Assembly: GCA_015257605.1 (NCBI GenBank)
Contig: JABZJV010000019.1
Coordinates: 1-11,945 of the forward strand
Source: Nanosynbacter sp.
GTDB taxonomy: Bacteria; Patescibacteriota; Saccharimonadia; Saccharimonadales; Saccharimonadaceae
Length of the DNA stretch: 11,945 nucleotides
Reading direction: 5' to 3'
The position numbers and the translations under genes are program-made. Under the pieces are notes generated by a model. It saw nothing but the letters and a program-made list of their open reading frames with translations, made no database searches and was not told where the DNA came from. Position 1 is the stretch's first letter, and each line of letters opens with the position of its first letter. This document shows positions 6,566-11,945 of the stretch, one piece after another.

Positions 6566-6832
6566 ATGATTTCACCAATCAAGCCAATGGCGCATTATGT
6601 CGTGGCTGTTAAAGAGAAGAAGCCGGAAAAAACAGCTAGCGGCATTTTTTTGCCAGAATCAGCCCAAGAAAAATCGGAAGCTGCTAAGGTAGTGGCTGTT
6701 GGCTCGGCAGCCAAAGATGTGGCTGACGGCGAACGGGTTGTCTACAAAAACTACGCAGCGACGACTATCAAGCTTGATAAGGAAGAATATTTAATTATCA
6801 AAGACGAGGATATCCTCGCTACAATTGAATAG
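6566..6832 (+). CDS. groES: Co-chaperonin GroES, shortened
   Basis: An 88-residue lid protein of the chaperonin; seven copies cap the GroEL ring. The mobile loop that contacts GroEL is clear (residues about 17-30, with the hydrophobic tripeptide IFL in SGIFLPE). The C-terminal strand pattern EEYLIIKDEDILATIE is typical. Compared with the usual 94-97 residues it is short: the segment between VVAVG and ERVVYKNYA is only about 10 residues, where E. coli GroES has about 19, so most of the roof hairpin over the central opening is missing. The N-terminus MISPIKPMAHYVV is the usual first strand, slightly diverged. ATG 6566 follows a strong AAGGAGG (6551-6557) by 8 bases. It is regulated by CIRCE and co-transcribed with groEL. 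Confidence 0.95.
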   Translation: MISPIKPMAHYVVAVKEKKPEKTASGIFLPESAQEKSEAAKVVAVGSAAKDVADGERVVYKNYAATTIKLDKEEYLIIKDEDILATIE

Positions 6833-6841
6833 GAGAAAAAT

Positions 6842-8482
6842 ATGGCAAAAAAAGTTTTTTACGATGAAGATGCGCGTGCTCGCGTATTGGCTGGCGCCAA
6901 AATTTTGTATAACGCTGTGAAAACAACGATGGGGCCAAAAGGCCGCAACGTAGTTATCGGCAAAAGTTACGGCGGCCCGAGCGTGACGCACGATGGCGTG
7001 ACGGTTGCGAAAAGCATTGATATCGACGAAGCTGATGACGAGACGCTTGGCTTCAAAGTTGGCGCCGAACTTATCAAACAGGCTGCTAACAAGATGAATG
7101 ATGTAGCTGGCGACGGCACTACGACAGTGACGGTTTTAACTTATCATATTTTAAACGAAGCTAATAAGCTAATTGCAGCTGGCCATAATCCGATGTTACT
7201 ACGCAAAGGGCTAGAGCGTGCTGCTAGCGAGATTATCAAAGAGCTCAGTAAACTCGCCGACGATATCCGCGGCGACAAAAAACGGATTGCCGAAGTGGCG
7301 ACAATCTCCGCAGGCGATGAGGCGATTGGCAAATTAATCGCTGACGTCATGGAAAAAATTGGCCCGAACGGCGTGGTGACAGTCGAAGAAGGACGCGGCT
7401 TAGAGCTTGAAAGCGAAGTAGTCGAAGGCTTCACAGTACAACGCGGCTTCGTCAGCCCGTACATGGTGACCGATGCTAAGCGCATGGAAGCAGTTTACGA
7501 CAAACCAGCAATTGTGGTGACTGACAAGAAAGTCTCTTCGGCGCAAGAATTCGTGCCGTTGCTCGAAATGATTGCTCAAACTGGTAAGAAAGATTTGGTA
7601 CTGATCGCCGATGATGTTGATGGCGAAGCGCTGAGTTTGTTGGTGCTAAACCGGCTTAAAGGTGCTTTCAATACCTTGGCTATCAAAGCTCCGAGCGACA
7701 AAGATGTGCTGTATGATATCGCAGCGTTGGTTGGCGCCAAAGTTATCACCGAAGACACTGGTATGACATTTGATAATGTCGGTAGCGACGTAATTGGCTC
7801 GGCCCGCAAAGTGATCGCCACCAAAGATCTGACAACTATTGTCGAAGGCGAAGGGTCAAAGGCGGCGGTTAGCGCTCGCGTCGATCAAATCGAACTGGAA
7901 GTTGATAATGCCACTAGCGACTATACCAAGAAAAACTTACAGAAACGTCATGCAGCTTTGACTGGCGAAGTGGCGGTAATCAAAGTTGGCGGTGCAACCG
8001 AGACGGAAATCGAAGAAAAGAAATATCGTGTCGATGACGCTGTGGCTGCTGTCAAAGCAGCGCTAGCTGAAGGTATTGTGCCAGGCGGCGGTGTAACGCT
8101 AGTGAACCTAGCCTGTGGTTATAAGCATTCTAATAGCAAAGATGCTTCGGTATTAGCAGGCGAAGATTTGCTTATTCACGCACTTGAACAGCCATTCCGA
8201 ATCTTGCTGAGCAACTCTGGTTTGAATGCTGACGAGTGGCTACCGCAGGTCAAAAAAGCCAAAGCTGGCCAAGGTATCAATGTCAACCACCCGAATGAAT
8301 TGCTTGATCTAAAGTCGGCAGGCGTAGTTGACCCAGTACGCGTTACCAAGGAGGCCTTGCAGAATGCTGCCTCAATTGCTGGTACGGCAATGACGATGGG
8401 CGCATTGGTTGTTGATCTGCCAGAGAAAGAAACGCCAGGTGCTGCTATGCCAAATATGGGCGGCGGCATGGGCATGTACTAA
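6842..8482 (+). CDS. groEL: Chaperonin GroEL
   Basis: A 546-residue subunit of the two-ring folding chamber that encloses unfolded proteins and uses ATP with GroES. Length and sequence are full and ordinary. The nucleotide site is visible as TTMGPKGRNV (28-37), THDGVT (49-54) and GDGTTT (90-95), with GGATETEIEEKKYRVDDA in the second equatorial part and the GIVPGGGV signature following. The chain ends with a short Gly/Met tail, MPNMGGGMGMY, shorter than the repeated GGM tail of E. coli. ATG 6842 is preceded by AGGAG (6831-6835), which overlaps the groES stop codon, so the two are tightly coupled. The sequence style (for example VVIGKSYGGPSVTHDG) reminds me of CPR chaperonins, one basis for the host assignment. 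Confidence 0.98.
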   Translation: MAKKVFYDEDARARVLAGAKILYNAVKTTMGPKGRNVVIGKSYGGPSVTHDGVTVAKSIDIDEADDETLGFKVGAELIKQAANKMNDVAGDGTTTVTVLTYHILNEANKLIAAGHNPMLLRKGLERAASEIIKELSKLADDIRGDKKRIAEVATISAGDEAIGKLIADVMEKIGPNGVVTVEEGRGLELESEVVEGFTVQRGFVSPYMVTDAKRMEAVYDKPAIVVTDKKVSSAQEFVPLLEMIAQTGKKDLVLIADDVDGEALSLLVLNRLKGAFNTLAIKAPSDKDVLYDIAALVGAKVITEDTGMTFDNVGSDVIGSARKVIATKDLTTIVEGEGSKAAVSARVDQIELEVDNATSDYTKKNLQKRHAALTGEVAVIKVGGATETEIEEKKYRVDDAVAAVKAALAEGIVPGGGVTLVNLACGYKHSNSKDASVLAGEDLLIHALEQPFRILLSNSGLNADEWLPQVKKAKAGQGINVNHPNELLDLKSAGVVDPVRVTKEALQNAASIAGTAMTMGALVVDLPEKETPGAAMPNMGGGMGMY

Positions 8483-8511
8483 ACCTATTCGTTGTATATC
8501 AGACAGCGTAG

Positions 8512-8539
8512 AGCCCACCGTTATGCGGTGGGCTTTCTT
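8512..8539 (+). terminator. Strong terminator after groEL
   Basis: AGCCCACCG (8512-8520) and CGGTGGGCT (8526-8534) form a perfect 9-base-pair GC-rich stem with loop TTATG, followed by TTCTT. It ends the chaperonin operon. Confidence 0.9.
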
Positions 8540-8566
8540 GACAAAGAGCAATTTATAGCCTAGAAT
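8538..8566 (+). promoter_or_regulatory. Promoter of the ABC exporter operon
   Basis: A consensus -35 TTGACA (8538-8543) begins in the T-tail of the groEL terminator and is followed after exactly 17 bases by the -10 TAGAAT (8561-8566). Transcription would start near 8573, about 58 bases before the GTG at 8631. Confidence 0.8.
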
Positions 8567-8630
8567 ATTGCATAGTGTAAATTTGCCAAATATGGCTAAT
8601 CTCTGAAGCTGCAATAATAAAAGGGGGTTT

Positions 8631-10394
8631 GTGAAGCATCTATTACGAATTTTTAGCGGCTACTGGCTGATGTTTATCATCTTGGTCGGTTTTACCTACG
8701 CCATGGTGATGGCGAATTTGTGGCTGCCTGACAAGATGTCGGAAATTGTCAATAACGGCATCATCAAGCAAGACATGCCGGCGATTTGGCACAACGGACT
8801 AGCGATGATTTTGGTGACGGCGGCGGGCGGACTGTGCTCGATTATTATCGGATTTTTAGCCTCCCGGATTGCCACTGGTATGGCGCAAAAATTACGAATG
8901 GAACTATTCGAGCGAGTCGAAAGTTTCGCGCTGGCGGACTTTAATAAATTTTCTACCGCCTCGCTAATTACCCGATCGACCAATGATATTCAGCAAATTC
9001 AAATGACGTCAATTCTGCTGCTGCGCCTGGCGTTGATGGCGCCGATCATGGCAATTGGCGGTTTGCAAAAAGCCATCCACAACGCGCCAAATTTGAGCTG
9101 GATAATCGCACTGGCAGTGTCGGTGCTTCTGGTGGTCATTGCCGTGTTGTTTGTCATTGCTGTGCCGCGGTTCAAGAAATTACAAACGCTGGTGGATAAG
9201 CTCAATTTGGTGACGCGCGAAAACCTGGTCGGTCTGAAAGTTATTCGCGCCTTTCACAACGAAAAAATTGAGCAGAAAAAATTCCAGCAAGCCAACACTG
9301 AGCTAAACAAAATGAACTTATTTGTCAATCGGCTGATGATGCTGCTTGACCCGATCATGACGCTGGTGATGAACTTTTCTAGCGTGGCAATTGTCTGGTT
9401 TGGTGCGCATTTGATCAGTAGCGGCAATCTACAAATTGGTAATATGATGGCGTTTTTGGAGTACGCCATGCAGGTGATCATTTCGTTCTTGCTGCTGTCG
9501 ATGGTGTTTATCATGGTGCCGCGAGCGGCCGTGTCGGTAAAGCGGGTGGGCGAGGTGCTCGACACGCTGCCGTCAATTGTTGACCCGCAGTCGCCGCAGC
9601 AATTGCCAAATGACGCTACGGGTAAAATTGAATTCAAAGACGTCACTTTTACCTATCCAGACGCTGACTTGCCGGTGCTCTCAAACATCAATTTCACGGC
9701 CGAGCCGGGGCAAACCACAGCGTTCATTGGCAGCACTGGCTCCGGCAAATCAACGTTGATTAATTTGATTCCGCGCTTTTATGATGTGTCGGCGGGACAA
9801 ATTTTGCTGGATGGCGTGGATATTCGCCAGCTCAAACTAGAGGAATTGTACGATCAAATCGGCTACGTACCGCAAAAAGGCGTGCTGTTTAGCGGGACGA
9901 TTGCCAGTAATATCAAGTACGGTAACGCCAAAGCCAGCCAAAAATTGGTCGAGAAATCCGCTAAAATTGCTCAAGCCGCCGAGTTCGTCAGCGAGCTGAA
10001 AAACGGTTACAAAAATGAAATTGCTCAAGGCGGTAGCAATGTTTCCGGCGGTCAGCGGCAGCGTTTGTCGATTGCCCGGGCGATTGCTGTGGAGCCGAAC
10101 GTCTACATTTTTGACGATTCATTCTCGGCGCTGGATTTCAAAACTGACGCCAAATTACGCTCGGCGCTCGCTAAAGAAACCAAGCACAAAACCGTGCTCA
10201 TCGTTGGTCAGCGCATCAATACCATCATGAACGCTGACAAAATCATTGTGCTGGACGAAGGTAAAATTGTTGGTCAGGGCACGCACCAGGAATTGATGAA
10301 AAATTGCCAAGTCTATCAAGAAATTGCCGCCTCGCAGCTCTCAGAAGACGACCTGCAGAAAATGTCAGCGACGATCGCGAAAGGAGCGGCGTAA
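8631..10394 (+). CDS. Heterodimeric ABC exporter, subunit with degenerate ATP site
   Basis: A 587-residue half-transporter: a six-helix type-IV exporter membrane domain (about residues 8-300) fused to an ATPase domain (about 335-570). It has a complete Walker A (GSTGSGKST, 367-375) and signature VSGGQ (471-475). Its Walker B is FDDSFSALD, with Asp496 where the catalytic Glu usually stands, and the switch histidine is replaced by Gln527 (VGQR). This combination is known from the non-hydrolysing half of heterodimeric exporters of the TM287/288, BmrCD and LmrCD type, so it should pair with the next gene product. The likely role is export of drugs, lipids or peptides; substrate not readable. GTG 8631 is used, with AAGGGGG (8621-8627) in front. 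The next gene overlaps its stop by one base (TAATG), so the two are translationally coupled. Confidence 0.95.
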   Translation: MKHLLRIFSGYWLMFIILVGFTYAMVMANLWLPDKMSEIVNNGIIKQDMPAIWHNGLAMILVTAAGGLCSIIIGFLASRIATGMAQKLRMELFERVESFALADFNKFSTASLITRSTNDIQQIQMTSILLLRLALMAPIMAIGGLQKAIHNAPNLSWIIALAVSVLLVVIAVLFVIAVPRFKKLQTLVDKLNLVTRENLVGLKVIRAFHNEKIEQKKFQQANTELNKMNLFVNRLMMLLDPIMTLVMNFSSVAIVWFGAHLISSGNLQIGNMMAFLEYAMQVIISFLLLSMVFIMVPRAAVSVKRVGEVLDTLPSIVDPQSPQQLPNDATGKIEFKDVTFTYPDADLPVLSNINFTAEPGQTTAFIGSTGSGKSTLINLIPRFYDVSAGQILLDGVDIRQLKLEELYDQIGYVPQKGVLFSGTIASNIKYGNAKASQKLVEKSAKIAQAAEFVSELKNGYKNEIAQGGSNVSGGQRQRLSIARAIAVEPNVYIFDDSFSALDFKTDAKLRSALAKETKHKTVLIVGQRINTIMNADKIIVLDEGKIVGQGTHQELMKNCQVYQEIAASQLSEDDLQKMSATIAKGAA

Positions 10395-11945
10395 TGGCTC
10401 AGCAAAGCATGAAAAAACGCCAGCCAGTGAAGATGGGCGGTCCAATGGGCGGCGGTATGGGCGCGGGCGAAAAAGCCAAAGATTTCAAAGGCACGGTCAA
10501 GAAGTTAGCCAAATATTTGGCAGAGTTTCGCTGGCAAATGCTCATGGTGGCGATTTTCGCGGTCGGTAGTACGACGTTTGCGATTGTCAGTCCGAAGATT
10601 TTGGGTGGCGCTACCAACCAAATTGTCGAAGATTATGTCAGTATGAAGGCTTACGAAACCATCACCAGTAAGCTGCCAAATGGTGCTTCGTTGCCAGCTG
10701 GCACGACCGGTGCTGATGTTCTGAAGCGGCTACCGAACAAGTCAGAAATTGAAAGTCAAATTCCGTCGAGCCAGCTTGATACCATCAAAAAGCTGGATCT
10801 CAGTCAGCGCCCATCATTCCACTTTGACGCTATTTGGCGAGTTGTCAGTCTGCTGATTGGTTTATATATACTCAGTGCCATTTTCCGCTACATCCAAACC
10901 TGGCTGATGACCCAAGTGACGCAGACGGTTACTTTCAGGATGCGCCGGCAATTATCCGAAAAAATTAACCGTTTGCCGCTGAGTTATTTTGACAAGCAAA
11001 CCTACGGCGAGGTGCTCAGCCGTGTCACCAACGATGTCGATACCATCAGTCAGACGCTCAATCAAAGCCTGTCGCAGGTCGTGTCTTCGACAGTGATGGT
11101 CCTGGGAATTTTGGTGATGATGTTTTCCATCAGCTGGCAAATGTCGCTGGTGGCGCTGCTGGTGCTGCCGTTGGCTGGCGGTGTGGTGACGTTGATCGCC
11201 GCCAAAAGCTCGCAAAAGCAGTTCCTCCGCCAGCAGACGCAGCTGGGAGAACTGAACGGCCATATCGAGGAAATGTACAGCGGTCATCAAGTGATGCGCG
11301 TGTTCAACGGCCAGAAAAAGTCGCTAGCTAAGTTTTCGCGGGTGAACGATCAGTTGCAGGAAAGCGCCTGGAAAGCCCAATTTTTGTCGGGGCTGATTTA
11401 TCCGATCATGAATTTCATCGGCAATATTGGCTACGTCATTATGGCGATTTTGGGCGGTTGGCTGGCGATTAACGGCCGGCTGAAAATTGGCGACATTCAA
11501 GCTTTCATCCAGTACATCGACCAATTCAATCAGCCGCTGGTGCAAGTTGCCAACATCGCCAATGTGTTGCAATCGACCGCCGCTGCCGCCGAGCGCGTGT
11601 TTGAATTTTTGGATGAGCCAGAAGAACAGGTGGAAGGTAAGGATTTGGTGAAATTGGCGCACGTTAAGGGCGAAGTTGAATTTGACAATGTAGTCTTTGG
11701 CTATCAGCCAGACAAAACCATCATCAAAGGCCTGTCGGCGCACATCAAGCCGGGCCAGCGCGTGGCGATTGTCGGTCCGACGGGCGCGGGCAAAACCACC
11801 TTGGTCAATTTGTTGATGCGATTTTACGAAATTAACAGCGGCGCTATCAAAATTGACGGCGTCAATATCGCTGACATGAAGCGCAGCGATGTGCGGCAAA
11901 TGTTTGGCATGGTGCTGCAGGACACCTGGTTGTTTAACGGCACGA
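10394..11945 (+). CDS. Heterodimeric ABC exporter, second subunit, cut by window end
   Basis: 517 residues are readable, beginning at an ATG that overlaps the preceding stop (TAATG), with AAGGAG (10381-10386) 7 bases upstream. The order is: a basic, Gly/Met-rich N-terminal tail (residues 1-30, including GGPMGGGMGAG), a first membrane helix (about 47-70), then a polar segment of about 75 residues (72-147) before the second helix (about 148-172). The remaining exporter helices run to about 392, followed by the ATPase domain with Walker A GPTGAGKTT (461-469) and Q-loop Gln509. The signature, Walker B and switch lie past the window, so whether this is the catalytically competent half, as expected opposite its degenerate partner, cannot be checked here. 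Sequence blocks such as SYFDKQTYGEVLSRVTNDVD and QDTWLFNGT match LmrD/TM288-type partners. Substrate unknown. Confidence 0.94.
   Translation, partial: MAQQSMKKRQPVKMGGPMGGGMGAGEKAKDFKGTVKKLAKYLAEFRWQMLMVAIFAVGSTTFAIVSPKILGGATNQIVEDYVSMKAYETITSKLPNGASLPAGTTGADVLKRLPNKSEIESQIPSSQLDTIKKLDLSQRPSFHFDAIWRVVSLLIGLYILSAIFRYIQTWLMTQVTQTVTFRMRRQLSEKINRLPLSYFDKQTYGEVLSRVTNDVDTISQTLNQSLSQVVSSTVMVLGILVMMFSISWQMSLVALLVLPLAGGVVTLIAAKSSQKQFLRQQTQLGELNGHIEEMYSGHQVMRVFNGQKKSLAKFSRVNDQLQESAWKAQFLSGLIYPIMNFIGNIGYVIMAILGGWLAINGRLKIGDIQAFIQYIDQFNQPLVQVANIANVLQSTAAAAERVFEFLDEPEEQVEGKDLVKLAHVKGEVEFDNVVFGYQPDKTIIKGLSAHIKPGQRVAIVGPTGAGKTTLVNLLMRFYEINSGAIKIDGVNIADMKRSDVRQMFGMVLQDTWLFNGT

Noticed and set aside
10436..10468. 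Similarity between the exporter N-terminal GGPMGGGMGAG and the GroEL tail MGGGMGMY, suggesting a duplicated fragment
   Set aside because: Short low-complexity Gly/Met runs arise easily and no flanking similarity is visible.
11324..11899. 191-residue open frame on the minus strand, and a 112-residue one at 10952-11290
   Set aside because: Both lie wholly opposite the second exporter gene, which has clear domain motifs, a ribosome site and a start; the reverse translations show no recognisable family pattern.
1..11945. CRISPR arrays, tRNA or rRNA genes, insertion sequences, toxin-antitoxin or phage genes
   Set aside because: No regularly spaced repeats, cloverleaf-like segments, transposase frames or terminal inverted repeats were seen on reading both strands.

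Overview
This window looks like part of a compact genome of Candidatus Saccharibacteria (TM7, Patescibacteria/CPR) or a close relative. The reasons are the tightly packed genes, a shortened GroES, a GroEL of CPR-like sequence, and an arginine deiminase (ADI) locus of the kind I recall from oral, mammal-associated Saccharibacteria. The assignment is inference: there is no rRNA or other phylogenetic marker here, and a Firmicute or Actinobacterium is not formally excluded. TGA and TAA both end plausible genes, so the standard code fits. All convincing genes lie on the + strand.

Layout: (1) 1-370, the 3' end of a polar amino-acid ABC transporter ATPase. (2) 371-735, an AT-rich spacer with a doubtful small ORF and a good promoter near its end. 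(3) 742-6407, an arginine catabolism operon: an ADI-ornithine carbamoyltransferase fusion (arcA-arcB in one reading frame), an ArcD-type arginine/ornithine antiporter, an internal hairpin terminator, a DDAH-like methylarginine hydrolase, carbamate kinase (arcC), and a terminator. (4) 6478-8539, a heat-shock operon: a sigma-70-type promoter overlapped at its start site by a CIRCE (HrcA) operator, groES, groEL, and a strong terminator. (5) 8538-11945, a promoter starting in the groEL terminator tail, followed by two overlapping genes for the halves of a heterodimeric ABC exporter. The second gene runs off the window.

Together, region 3 encodes a complete route from external arginine to ATP. ArcD exchanges arginine for ornithine. 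The ADI domain makes citrulline and ammonia, and the OTC domain phosphorolyses citrulline to ornithine and carbamoyl phosphate. Carbamate kinase then makes ATP, CO2 and ammonia. The DDAH-like enzyme could feed methylated arginines into the same citrulline pool.

The most noteworthy points are the single-chain ADI-OTC enzyme, which joins two consecutive steps including the thermodynamically unfavourable one, and the DDAH-like gene placed inside the operon. Secondary points are the internal terminator and a GroES lacking most of its roof hairpin. I saw no CRISPR array, tRNA, rRNA, insertion sequence or prophage gene.
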